Source: Megaustenia siamemsis
Lineage: Eukaryota; Mollusca; Gastropoda; Stylommatophora; Ariophantidae
Reading direction: 5' to 3'
Assembly: GCA_032433765.1 (NCBI GenBank)
Contig: JAVIAB010000124.1
Span: forward strand, 93,304,845-93,368,844
DNA: 64,000 nucleotides
Shown here in pieces: positions 45,001 to 55,588 of the stretch. Under the pieces are notes generated by a model. That model was not told the DNA's origin. It did not search any database and saw only the letters and a program-made list of their open reading frames with translations. The position numbers and the translations under genes are program-made. Numbering within the stretch: the stretch's first letter is position 1; each line of letters begins with the position of its first letter.

Positions 45001-48000
45001 TGATTGGGCATGCTAATTTGCATATATTGTCCATATATGTGATGAAAAGTAAGGGGGAAAGCACGCAGCCTTGTCTTACTCCGGAGTTAATGGTGAAATG
45101 TTTAGAGTAGCCTGCTGGAGATCTTACTGTAGTGCGACTACTTTCATAGAGGCTCTTGCATATCTCTACTAGGTGGTGACTCACTCCGTACAAGGGCAAT
45201 ACGGACCATAGTTGTTCCCTGTCCACCCTATCGAACGCCTTTTCTTGGTCAATCAAAGCTGTATATAGTGTTTTATTATGCTCTATTGTTTTCTCCGCTA
45301 GTTGTTTTATGATAAATAGGGCATCTGTGCAACCTCTGTTCCTCCTGAAGCCCATCTGAGCATCGCTTAGTTGCGGGTCTATAATTGGTCTCAATCTTTT
45401 TTCAACTATCTTGGCATATAACTTCCCTGTGTGGCTTAATAGTGATATTCCTCTATATTGGTTGCAGTCTCTTCTGCTGCCCTTCTTTTTCCATATTGGT
45501 AATATAATGGACTGTTTCCAATCGTCTGGGACTTGCTGTTGTATCCATGCAGCGTTGAATATTCTGTGTAGCCATTTACATCCTGCCTCTCCCGCTGCTG
45601 TTAGCATTTCTACTGGGATGTTATCGATTCCTGGGGCTTTGTTTGTTGGTGCTAGTCGTAATGATTCTTCTATTTCTTCCATTAGTATATTTGGTTCTTT
45701 ATCGCCAACTGTTAGTTGTTTTTTGTGAGTTTTTGGACTTGTTTCTACATTCAAAAGCTCTTCGAAATATTCTTTCCATCTCGTTAAGATTTGCTCTTTG
45801 TTTGTTATTGCTTGGCCTCGTTTATCATTGATGATTTCAGTTGGGTCATAATTGTCTTTCTTTTGTCTTATGGCTTTAATTGTTCTATAGAAATCTCTGG
45901 TTGCTGATTTGTGGTTGTTACTAATCATTTCGCCAAATTTTATCCATGCTTTATGTTTTTCTTCTTTGATTAATTTCTTCACTTCTCTTCTTTCTATTGT
46001 GTATATATCATAATCGCTTGGCTTTTTAGTTTTTAGCCAGATTTTGTATAGTTTTTTCTTTCTTTTTATGGCGTTCTTGACTAAATCATTCCACCATGGG
46101 GTGCTCATCTCTCCCTCCTTCTTCCTTTGCTTCGTTCCGCATATTGTGGTTGCTATTTCCGTCAATGATTTTTTGAATACGAGCCACTCGTTATCTACTG
46201 TAGTTATTTGTTGTGGTAGTTGTTTAAATTGGTTTTCTAGTTGTTTTTCTATTTCTTTCTTTTTATCTTCTGTTTTAAGTTGGCTTAATTTTATTGTCCT
46301 TTCGGATTGTTTTCTTGTTTTCAATTGATTCTTGTTGTCTTGTTTTGCTTTCTGGATGGTTGTTAGCACCATTGTATGGTCTGTATCATTTGTGATGTCA
46401 GGCGCCGCTCTGCTGTCTCTGATTTTCCTCTTCCTTTGTGTTCTCGCTAGGATGAAATCTATTTAACTTTTACAGTTGTTATCGTTCCATTTATACCAGG
46501 TGTATATTTGTGAGTCCTTATGCTTAAAGAAAGTGTTAGTTACGCATAATTCATGTTGATTGCATAATTCAAGCATTCGGTTGCCATTTTCTTTCTATTT
46601 GTGTTATCTCCAAATGGGCCCAGATATTTGGAGTTCTCATAATTGCGTTTTCCTGGTCTCCCGTTAAAGTCCCCCATCACCAGTAGATCTTCGTTCTTAT
46701 TTACTTTGTTTATGATTTCGTTCAGTGTTTCGTAGAATTCTTCGCTCTCTTCGTCGTTGTTGTTGCAAGGTGCATTTTTTTGGATGTATGTTATATTGAC
46801 GTTGTTTTCTATTACTCTTAGGGTAATTATCCTTTCTGAATGTTGATGTATTTCTATAATGTTTTTGGACGTTTCTGGGTCTACAATGAATCCTACTCCG
46901 TGTTTTGCTACTTCGTTGGTGTTAACTCCTGAGTTTATTATGGTATAATTCATGTACACTTTCCTTGTTTGTTTCTCCTTCAGTCTTGTGTCTGCTACTC
47001 CAAGTATTTTGATTCTTCTTTTTATCATTGCGTCAATTAATTGTTCTTCTTTGTCTCTGATACCGCAAATATTGATGGTTGCAATTTTATTTACATTATA
47101 TCTGTATGATCGCGATTGTTTCTCCATTATTTTGGCTCTGAGCACTGATGTGTGTATGTTACATTGTCCTCTGCCGCTGTGCTTGTTCTGTCGCAGAGTA
47201 AAAGAAGTTATCTACTGCTTTCTTTTCTTTAGTGTCTTACTACTTGTGCCATGTAGTGTCGCAGAATAGAGTGGTGTAAAATTTACTCATGCCTTCGTAG
47301 GTTGTTTAGCTTATTTTGTTGAGTCAAATTTACTTATTCTCTCTTTAGATCTATCTGCCCATCTCTTTATGGGTTTCCCTTTCGCTGCGTAGCGGAATGT
47401 TTTCATATATTAGAGCGACATTTTGTTGTTGTTGGTTGGTTAGAGCGACATGTAGTTTAAGTTTAATTCTGGTAAAATCTAAATCATATAATCCTTTGTT
47501 GTTCAATGTAATCAACAGCTGCTGTTACACTCACCATTTGTCTCAATGATTAATTTCTACGTCTATCTCTTCTGGTTCTGTTTAAATATTTCTTTATAGA
47601 TGTCAATTTTCATGTTGCTTTTTTCACAGTCGTGTACTTCCATAATTGTCTGTTCATAGTGCAACGTGTAATTTATATTGTTCACTGTTCACTGTATCAC
47701 GGCACCAATTATCCAGAACTTTCTCTCTTTGTCGTTCGAGATCTTTCTTTCCATGTATTTTGCCAGTTGTAACCAAGTGTTCAAATGTTAGATTTTATTC
47801 TAAAAAAAAAAAAAAAAAAAAAATGTTAGATTAATAACAGGATCAATTTTATAATAGTGTTTTTCGGCAAAAATTAATATATCTCTGTCGGTGTGTGTAT
47901 GTTTTAAGTAGACCAGAAAACATTTATCGCATCCTAAAGAGGAGAAAGCATAATAAATATCAAAGTTAATAGTACTAGGTCACGACACTTGGAGATAAGG

Positions 48001-50191
48001 GGGCCAGTCATGTCTTTCCTATCACTACTTTACTCCTAACTCTGTAAAAAGTAAAGTAAAGTACCCCCGTCACGCCAAGTGGCGTACAAGGAATATGGTG
48101 TTAGACCATACATTTTACAGACCCTCGGCATATGTTTTTTGGGGTTATGTGGTCGGTATTACGCCCGTGCCGCTTTATTTTCCCAGGAAAAAATCCGATA
48201 CCATTAAAGTTTGGGTGAACCAGGAAGCCGTCGGTTGGGATCGAACCCTACCTCTTGTCCTTTGTAGTTCAGTTCACTAACCACTGAGCTATCGCGGCTT
48301 CCCCAGCTCTGTAAGTCAGGTACACATTTCTTGTTTGGGCTGTGTCGACTGGAGAGTATCAAACACCGTTCGAGCAATTAGTTTATACAAACATATTGTT
48401 CAACATTATTTAGAAACAATTTTATTTACTTTCAGCGTTGGCAGTTTCTGACCTGGGCAACCTGATAACGTCGTTTGTGATATGTGCAATGGTAACACCA
48501 GCGATATTAGAAGGAGATTTGCCGTTTGATCCTCAAGATGTCATGTTTTTAACATTAGCAATGCCGCATCTATCATTCACACGAGTCAGCAGCTGCATCA
48601 CAGCCATGATTACATTGGAGAGATGTTTGTGTATCATTTATCCTTTAAAGGTTGGAATAACATAGAATGCAAATAGTTGTCATCTGAGTTCACATTCTAG
48701 TATGGCTTTTTTAATTATTTGAAATCTATGAGGCCCATTTTAGCAATATCCCAATACCAAGTATAGGGTATCTAAAAAAAAAAAGGTAAAGACACCCGTC
48801 ACGCCAAGTGGCATATAAGGAATATGGTGTTAGTGACCATAAATCTTACAGACCTTCGGCTCAGGATTGTTGCGATTATGTGATCGGTATTACGCCCGTG
48901 AAGCTTTACTTTCCCAGAAAAAAAAATATAGGGTATCTACATTCATACATATTTCTGTCTGTTTTCTATCAGGTCAAAATAAATTACTTCAATGGTTTTC
49001 TTTAATTGTTTTCTTTAATTGTTTTCTTTAATTGTTTTATTTAATTGTTTTATTTAATTGTTTTCTTTAATTGTTTTCTTGTTTCTCATGTATTACTGGT
49101 CCTTTACAACTGGGCAAAAACTGAAGACGAAAACTCTCCAACTGGGACAAACAAGAGACTAAACAGAACAAATCACACATCTCAAAAGTCCATAGTCATG
49201 ACATTTCCAAGATGAATAGGGAAATTTAAACACAGAAAAGTAAGACGATATATAGAAGTGTAAGACACCTAGAAGTTGTAGTCTTCTTTCAGAATGTTTA
49301 AAGAAAAGAGGCTCATGAGAGGTGGGGAAGCTCAAAGAGGGGGAGAGACAGAAGCGTGGAGAACATCGAAACTTTTCACAAATGTTCACAAAGGAAAAAA
49401 ATAAGCAGCTCTTCTGTTTGAAGTAACAACGAGGTATATGTTGCATATATGTTGTTGTATATGACTCTCAATGACGAACAGCTTCATTTCCAATACAAAT
49501 CGCTAATCACGATATCTGGGTTACCAGCATATTTACATGCTTAACTGATGGTCTAAGCTGATGGACCCTAAGCTGCTTTGTCTGCAAAAAAAATCCTGAT
49601 GAAATGCTAATCTTATTTGATGCACAACTCGGAGCCACCACTACACTGCAACAATTACTCTGCTGCATTTGTTTCAACTAAACTTAACTGTAGCACTCTC
49701 TTTGTTATTGGTAAAATAATACAAATAAAACAAGCGTGTGTTTTCTTTGGCATGTAGTCAAGTTGAAATGCCCACGTTTAAACGCCCACTGAATTATTGA
49801 AATACGATAAGTTGCCATCGGCAATAGTTCTCACACGTGGTTCAAGGTACATTTTATTTTATCGCTATATATTATTGTTACTTACTGACTCACCTCCAGT
49901 ATTAACGTCTTTTAGAGTTGACATAGCCAGAAGAGTCTGTGTGTGGGTATTCTCTTTACAAACCTCAATTCAAATTTTAAGAAAACACAATAAATCTATA
50001 TCACAATGTTGTTTAGAAAACATCACTTGCTGAAACAAATCGGTATTGCCTTAATAACTTATAACGATGATGACTGCATTTTACAGCATATACAAATAAT
50101 TTAATATTGAATAGCAGTTACATAATAATGAAAACTAACTGAAATAGTGTACATTTGTCAAGGTATTCATGAAAAAATTAATACTTTAATA

Positions 50192-50272
<81 letters not shown>

Positions 50273-51007
50273 TAGATAAATATATTATCCTTATTTTGAG
50301 CTTTTCCAATGTTAGCAAAATATATAATATATTTAAGATAGAGAATTAATTAAATGCTTCAAATTATTTGTTTGTAATTTCTATTTCTCCAGGTTAAAAG
50401 GCTGATTACCTCTAAACGAATGACTGTGATCACTGTCTGTGTGTTCCTCTTGTTCCTACATAGCGGAGCTTCAGTGTTCGCTGTCAACAGATTAGACATG
50501 AAGTTCTCTCCGTTACGAAACAAAACAATTATTGGCATTGTCTCCACGAAAGATCGAGAAAACGTTGAGATGATTACCGTTACAATCAACAACCTTTTAC
50601 TTCCTTTTGGTGCCTTTATGATTATCGTTGTCTGCACAGTACTACTTTCATATAAATTAAATATTCAATCCAAATGGAGAAAAGGGACCATAACAAACTC
50701 TCAGATTGATAGAATCTCTAGTCGTAACCAGAAAGCTGGTAAAATGGTTGTAATGATTTCAGTTCTCTTTATTGTTTGTTTTATTCCTGTTAATGCCAAT
50801 TTTATTGCAGCAATTTCAATACCTGATCTCCTAATGAATGGCAAGTATGTAAAACTGACAATGATAATCTCAGGCATTGGTTTCATTTTGGAAAGCATCA
50901 ACTCATCAATGAACATCTTTATCTACTATCATATGAGCAGTATTTACCGCAAAAACTTTTTAAATCTTTTTACAGCATCAGGACATCTGAAAAAGAAACA
51001 GATATAA
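42037..51007 (+). CDS. Receptor 3: class A seven-transmembrane GPCR, candidate chemosensory receptor (3 exons)
   Basis: Predicted 335-aa membrane receptor. Exons are 42037-42214, 48436-48650 and 50393-51007. Splice phases equal those of receptors 1 and 2; the codon across intron 1 becomes Ala (G|CG). Exon 1 reads [12 protein letters not shown] then [12 protein letters not shown]. Exon 2 has LAVSDLGNL and TLERCLCI. Exon 3 has LITSKRM, TM4-TM7, CFIPVNAN and [19 protein letters not shown], with a Lys-rich tail. No disablement is seen. An in-frame ATG at 41944 would add 31 residues, but 42037 fits the family start. Intron 1 (6221 bp) contains a nearly full-length LINE-E on the opposite strand. 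Intron 2 contains two SINE pieces (48775 and upstream repeats) and an (AT)36 tract. Confidence 0.83.
42560..42745 (-). mobile_element. RTE-C 3' tail in receptor 3 intron 1
   Basis: The minus strand reads [37 protein letters not shown], matching the RTE-C end at 37770-37920. Confidence 0.75.
42755..43220 (+). mobile_element. LINE-A 3' fragment with (GAT)n tail
   Basis: It reads [17 protein letters not shown] decayed sequence, [39 protein letters not shown] and [20 protein letters not shown], and ends in (ATG)n from about 43186. It abuts the oppositely oriented RTE-C tail. Confidence 0.8.
43230..43589. other. Unclassified repeat-like stretch in receptor 3 intron 1
   Basis: 43408-43560 (ATCATCATCACTGCACACTGGAG...) weakly resembles 743-900. 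It may be the end of an unnamed LINE. No coding was seen. Confidence 0.35.
43590..43672 (-). repeat. tRNA-like sequence (pseudo-tRNA or head of another SINE)
   Basis: The minus strand has an A-box-like TGGTAGTCTAGAGGTACG and a B box GGTTCAAAGCC about 45 bp later. I cannot fold a convincing acceptor stem, so it is unlikely to be a working tRNA gene. Confidence 0.35.
43673..44099. other. No gene seen (receptor 3 intron 1)
   Basis: AT-rich intron sequence up to the LINE-E 3' end. Confidence 0.4.
44100..47275 (-). mobile_element. LINE-E, nearly full length (endonuclease + reverse transcriptase) in receptor 3 intron 1
   Basis: Minus-strand element of about 3.2 kb. An endonuclease frame (47145-46540) holds [28 protein letters not shown] and [13 protein letters not shown]. 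It slips by one frame near 46550. In the corrected frame it passes a TAA (KS*IDFIL, near 46464) and joins, through TDHTMVLTT, the 747-codon frame at 46372-44129. That frame has [56 protein letters not shown] (motif A), [13 protein letters not shown] (motif B) and [10 protein letters not shown] (motif C, FSDD in place of FADD). It ends [21 protein letters not shown] single endonuclease-RT frame suggests an RTE-like clade. Only two breaks separate it from an open frame. It opposes the receptor's transcription. Confidence 0.9.
47280..47639. other. No gene seen (receptor 3 intron 1)
   Basis: No family recognised. It could include LINE-E 5' leader sequence. Confidence 0.35.
47640..47790 (-). mobile_element. 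LINE-A fragment
   Basis: AACTTTCTCTCTTTGTCGTT onward aligns with 28360-28430 of the LINE-A copy in receptor 2's flank, in the same orientation. It is short and decayed, and followed by a (A)n run at about 47803-47822. Confidence 0.5.
48047..48302 (-). mobile_element. tRNA-headed SINE copy
   Basis: Full-length reverse copy with CCCCCGTCACGCCAAGTGGC at its end and GGTTCGATCCC (minus strand) in its head. It ends about 130 bp upstream of exon 2 of receptor 3. Confidence 0.9.
48775..48926 (-). mobile_element. 5'-truncated SINE with 13-bp target duplication
   Basis: TATAGGGTATCTA at 48762-48774 and 48927-48939 flanks 152 bp. Only the body and 3' end are present; the tRNA head is missing. It lies in receptor 3 intron 2. 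Confidence 0.9.
48990..49085 (+). repeat. 12-bp repeat (TTAATTGTTTTC)n, about 7 copies
   Basis: Tandem units with T/C variation at one position, in receptor 3 intron 2. Confidence 0.88.
49090..50196. other. Receptor 3 intron 2, no gene seen
   Basis: No family recognised on either strand. Confidence 0.4.
50197..50268 (+). repeat. (AT)36 microsatellite
   Basis: Uninterrupted TA dinucleotides 125 bp before exon 3 of receptor 3. Confidence 0.97.
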
Positions 51008-51184
51008 ATATTGTAAATGTAGTCACAGAGAAACTTGACTTAGCCAGAGTTCCTCAAAGCAACAATTGTCCAACAATCTTATTTAACAGAACATTATCAA
51101 GTTCGTAATTTATGGCTCAGGCTACAATGTAGCTCTAGACAGTATTGCCTCTGCGGAATATATTTGCATTCCAATAGTGAAGTG

Positions 51185-51720
51185 TTTGCAAATGGTATAG
51201 TGAGCTAATGACTCCCGTGACAGTGGAAGTGAAGCAGGGATGCTTGCTATATCCGATGTTATTTAATATCTTTTCAATGAATTGCGGCAGACGTCCTCGA
51301 GCAACACGTTGGACTGACAGCATTGGGTCAGAGAGAGTACTAACTTTAGTTTTGCGGATGATATAGATGAGCCTGCGGGTGGTGTATCAACGAGAACTTA
51401 GTTTCGGTGCACAGATGAGCCAGTGAAACATCTTTGAATTGATTCGTATCCTAACAAAACTACATTAATAACAAACAAAACCCCTATGCATTTCAAAATA
51501 ATCGTAATAAATGAACAGGTACATGAAACAGTCAAATACAAAAGGTACGTCTAATTCTTAAATTTGTAACTCCTTAATTATGAAATACATACTATTTTAA
51601 TATAAGGACGAAAGAAATGATGAACATACATCAGGCTGCTGACATACATTTGTAAACTAACAAGAAGCCAGGTTTAATAGAGAAGCTACACTGATTATTC
51701 AAGCAAAGATAACCACTAAC
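51185..51720 (+). mobile_element. LINE polymerase fragment (palm domain, decayed)
   Basis: Readable pieces are TVEVKQGCLLYPMLFNIFS (motif B), SFADDIDEPAGGV (motif C), NKTPMHFKIIVINEQVHETV and KYKRYV, followed by RTKEMMNIHQAADIHL. Frames shift several times. The order matches a LINE-A-like reverse transcriptase. It starts about 180 bp after receptor 3. Confidence 0.65.
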
Positions 51721-51859
51721 ATAACTTCATCAGAAAATCAACCTTGAATATGAGAAATGGGATTACAGATGTACACACCAGTTATCATTTGTGAGCCATA
51801 TCAGGCAACTAAAGTCTATGACACTGTAACAAACATCAACAGTATAATCACAGTATATT

Positions 51860-52185
51860 CATAGCTAACTAGTAATGAAACATCCAAAACAAAATAGAAA
51901 AATAAAAATATTTTTTTAATAAAAATTTATTTTGATAAAATGTATTTTGTTTTGGATGTTTCATTACTAGTTAGCTATGTAGGATTAGTTTTATTTACTG
52001 ACATATCTGTGTGTGTTGTTGTTTGTTTGTTCCTGCTGAAGGTCTATTGAGCCGAAACGTCGTTCAAATCTGTGTTGTCTACTAACCACGTAAAGCTTTT
52101 ACCATACCTTTTTTTTTCTTTTTTTTCAATTTTCCCTCACATTCAGCATTACTGCAGATTCGCATTTTTATGCATCCATTTGTAT
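51860..52185 (+). mobile_element. Hammerhead-like repeat with inverted 5' arm
   Basis: A 34-bp perfect inverted repeat (AGCTAACTAGTAATGAAACA... at about 51863 and its complement at about 51941) is followed by a GT-rich stretch. CTGCTGAAGGTCTATTGAGC CGAAACG follows at 52033-52060, then CACGTAAAGCTTTTACCATA, a T-rich run and CTCACATTCAGCATTACTGC. This is the order of the 18750-18968 arm. The folded-back 5' end resembles the 18272-18968 copy. Confidence 0.65.
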
Positions 52186-52189
52186 TTCT

Positions 52190-53394
52190 TTGCCTTAACC
52201 CCTTGTTTCATAGTAAGATGCTTGAGTCTTCTATAGTAACTGTTCTGTCAAGGTCATGAATATATACTTTACCAGGGACGTAAATGTCAAGGTTGTACGA
52301 GAAGTTGGTTTCGAATGACAAAACTGCATCACAACGGATACCGTTAGTGCAACTCTTTAGAAATCTACCAACACTGTTGATGGACTTGATGACATTTTAT
52401 ACAACTATATGAGCCAATTGCCAGTGGGAGATCTGCAGATCATATTTTCAACGGATATTGCAAACATTTTGTTTGGAAATTAGTACATTATTAATTATAC
52501 TACTTCTAAAATTGTACAAAAGTTCCATGGCCATTAAATTATACTCATAATCGATAGTTATAAAAAAATAATAAATCGTCGGTGTACTGATAAGCTACAA
52601 AAATAAAATAAACCAGTAGCTTGTTTCTTGTTTCTAAATTCTATCTTAGAACAAGGGTATAATTTATTCCAAAAATATATACAGTTAACGAAAAATAGCA
52701 TTGATAGTACGATTATAGTAATTTACTTTCAAAAGAACCAAGCGGTATTGTCACTACCATCTTTGTCTTTCAGCATTGAGTAAAACATGTGTTCTTCACA
52801 AAGCTCTTTATGTCGTTGTTATGGTGCTTTGTTGTGTCTTCCGATATTTCGCTTGTCCACCTCTTGGCAAGTTCTCTTCTATCATTTATGTTGCAACTTC
52901 TATCAATTAAATGTTTGTTGTGAAATGGTTGCATGTACCAAAGTTATATGCTCAGATGAGTAATTTCGTTGTCTCTGGGTGTAACTCATACCCTGTGTTA
53001 CTCCTATTTTTTTAATTAATTTTTTTCTTTTCTAATGTTGTCCTTTCTTATCACATTAATTATTAGCATGCGATGCTTTCTATGAACAGTTATAATCGTT
53101 CTATTTTCGTTTGCTATTAACTTTGGTAGAAATACGGAAAAATTGTTTTTAGTCGTTGATATGTATGTCTAAAATGGGTGTTATGTGTTAGAATTGTTGT
53201 TCTGTTTAGTTGCATTTGCTCTCAATGGTCATCTGGATTATCATTTTTCTGCTGCGCTACTTTCCAAGTAGTGGAGTTCTTTTGCTTGTTTCAGTTCGTT
53301 CTTCTGAATGATGAAGATTTAGAACGTCGATATGAGTTTAATCTGAAATTCTTGTTAACTTATAAGAAAAGATATTGTTAACATTTTCTTCAAA
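52190..53394. other. No gene seen
   Basis: No gene found in this stretch, which leads up to the broken receptor 4 exon. 52730-52960 has LINE-like composition but no motif I can name. Confidence 0.4.
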
Positions 53395-53600
53395 ATGAAT
53401 CCACTCGGAGACGAATCATCTGATGCTCTAAGCGCCACAGCAATGCAGATTTACTCATGCGTTAGCATTACTGTGCTGTGTCAGATAATCAACTTGTTCA
53501 GGATGGTAACAAACATAATCAACATCATCTGCTTTACAAAACAAGGGTCTGTCGACTCTGTTAAACATTTCTCAGTTTCATTAATAATTATTGTACCATA
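53395..53600 (+). pseudogene. Receptor 4: orphan first exon of the same GPCR family
   Basis: It reads MNPLGDESSDALSATAMQIY, then TM1 with VTNIINIICFTKQG, clearly homologous to exon 1 of receptors 1-3. GIVTN has become RMVTN. After SVDSV an extra base shifts the frame, and the G|GTAAT donor is absent. No exon 2 or exon 3 follows before the oppositely oriented receptor 5. It is probably a partial duplicate. A remote alternative is a real exon splicing to a distant partner through an unseen donor. Confidence 0.8.
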
Positions 53601-53689
53601 ATTCTTTAAAACATTGCGGCAGAAACATACAGATTTTTGTAATTGGTTTGGTAATAATGTATTAAAACAAAAAAAAACATATTATATTC

Positions 53690-54025
53690 TACATGTTCTA
53701 TATGTAAAAGGAAGAAATGGATGAAAAGAAAAGAAAACACACGATGAAATCTTTTAAAAAGATATTAAAATTAAAAGAGAACTATTAAATACAATTCAAA
53801 TAAGACAAATGAGATGTTTGGGGCATGTTAAGAGCCACGACAGCTTACTCAAAACAATCTTAGACTGGAAAATACAAGGTAAAAGAGGCAGAGACAGGAC
53901 AATACTAATATGGACGAGCAACATCAAAAGATGGACAAATCAGCGTATGACAATCCGCACTATCAAAGCAAGAGACTGAGCGGAATGGTAGCCATGGTGG
54001 CCAACCTTCGATATGGAGACGGTAC
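53690..54025 (+). mobile_element. LINE-B 3' fragment
   Basis: Remnants read KGRNG*KEKKTHDEIF, RQMRCLGHVKSHDSLLKTIL, GKRGRDRTILIWTSNIKRWT and NQRMTIRTIKARD. It is broken by stops. Confidence 0.75.
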
Positions 54026-54109
54026 ATTTATCCATATGCGTGCGTTAATATGAGGAAACATAAAAAAAATACCCTATGCACTCCACTATTCCTCTCTACT
54101 TTTGATTTC

Positions 54110-54465
54110 TCAATTTAGCCATCCTACTGTTAGAATGTTGAGAATACCATGAACAGCTATGAAGAGTAATGAAAACGTTCTGAAAGAGGCCAAAGCAAAA
54201 AGAGAGCTAATTTCCAATATTAGGAAGAAACAATTATTATTTTTGGCCATGTAATGAGAAGAGAACAACTGGAATATATAGTAACAAATGGGAAAATTGA
54301 GGGAGGAAGACATAGAGGGAAGCAAAGAGAACAAATAACAGACAGCCTAAGAGAATGGCTTGATGCAGAAGGTCAACATCAGAAATGATAAATAACTGCC
54401 GAGATCGAAAGTTGAGGAGAGACATGATCACCTACGCCAGCAGGCCGGTACTTTATAATGATGGC
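54110..54465 (+). mobile_element. LINE-A 3' fragment
   Basis: It reads [53 protein letters not shown] and NKLPRSKVEERHDHLRQQA-type end sequence. It sits directly downstream of LINE-B in the same orientation. Confidence 0.75.
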
Positions 54466-54478
54466 TGTTAAATAACAG

Positions 54479-54731
54479 AAAACGCGATAGCTCGCTGGTT
54501 AGTGAACTGGACTACAAAGGACAAGAGGTCGGGTTCGATCCTAATCGACGGCTTCCATGTTCACCCAGCTTTTAATGGGTACCGGATTTTTTTTTCTGGG
54601 AAACTAGAGCGGCACGAGTGTAATACTGACCATATTACCAAAAAAATCATGTGCCGAAGGTCTATAAAAATTATGGTCACTAACACCATATTCCCTTACA
54701 CCACATGGTGTGACGGGGCTCTTTACTTTTT
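54479..54731 (+). mobile_element. tRNA-headed SINE copy
   Basis: The head is AACGCGATAGCTCGCTGGTT with B box GGTTCGATCC. The body and 3' end are as in the other copies, with more substitutions. Confidence 0.87.
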
Positions 54732-54734
54732 TTC

Positions 54735-55318
54735 TACTGTTAAATCACAATAGGACGATAACAATATCTCAATGTTATATTCCTCTCATTATAGGACAAT
54801 CTCTATGAGTCGTTGTCTTCACTGCACCCCCTATTCTCTCTCTCAATATACCATCCTCATTCAATCTATCATATACCTCGCAAACCAATATCTTCCGCAT
54901 CTCTCTCTCATTAATTGATATAAGTCGGAAAAACCGTGACTCTCTTAAAATTAACTCAGAATTATATTAAATTGTATTTACCAACAAAGAGAAAAAGAAA
55001 AGAAAGAAAGATAGAAAAAAAAGAAAGAAAGAAATAAAGGGACAAACAATATTTTAAAATGTTCTGATTTATTGATCCACATTACTATATCAAAAGCCAC
55101 CAATTAACTACATTCCTTCGTTTCGATATTGAATCTACATTTGAAGTTCGTTAACATAAAATAGCAAATAAATACATTTTGAAGAGCAAATTAAACGATT
55201 TACAGAATGCGGAACATTTAATTAGCAATTTCATCATGAATAAGGAATATTATTTAAGAAAAATGCTCTATCAATCTCATCTTACAATTAATATCAGCTA
55301 ACATTTTGCATCTAGTAA
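54735..55318. other. No gene; GAAA-rich stretch
   Basis: A purine-rich GAAA-type simple repeat at about 54990-55040. The rest is AT-rich with no signal. Before the SINE insertion its right end was the 3' end of receptor 5. Confidence 0.5.
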
Positions 55319-55328
55319 TTTCTTCTTG

Positions 55329-55588
55329 GAGCCGCGATAGCTCAGTGTTTAGTGAACTGGACTACAAAAGACAAGATTAGGGTTCGATCCCAACCGACGG
55401 CTTCCGAGTTCAAGCAGACTTTAATGGGTACCGGATTTTTTTCAGGGAAAGTAAAGCGGCACGGGTGTAATACCGACCACATTACCCCAAAAATCATGTG
55501 TCGAAGGTCTGTAAAATTTATGGTCACTAACACCATATTCCCTATACGCCACTTTGCGGGACGGGGGCTCCTTACTCTTTTATTTTTT
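55329..55588 (+). mobile_element. SINE that supplies the last codons and stop of receptor 5
   Basis: Full-length copy, head at 55329 (GAGCCGCGATAGCTCAGTGT). TTTCTTCTTG at 55319-55328 and 55589-55598 is the target duplication. On the minus strand the T-rich SINE tail reads AAA AAA then TAA, which become two Lys codons and the stop of receptor 5. Confidence 0.88.

Noticed and set aside
45411..46328. Plus-strand hydrophobic open frames at 44334-44969 and 45411-46328
   Set aside because: They are the antisense of the LINE-E polymerase frame, which has clear reverse-transcriptase motifs on the minus strand.
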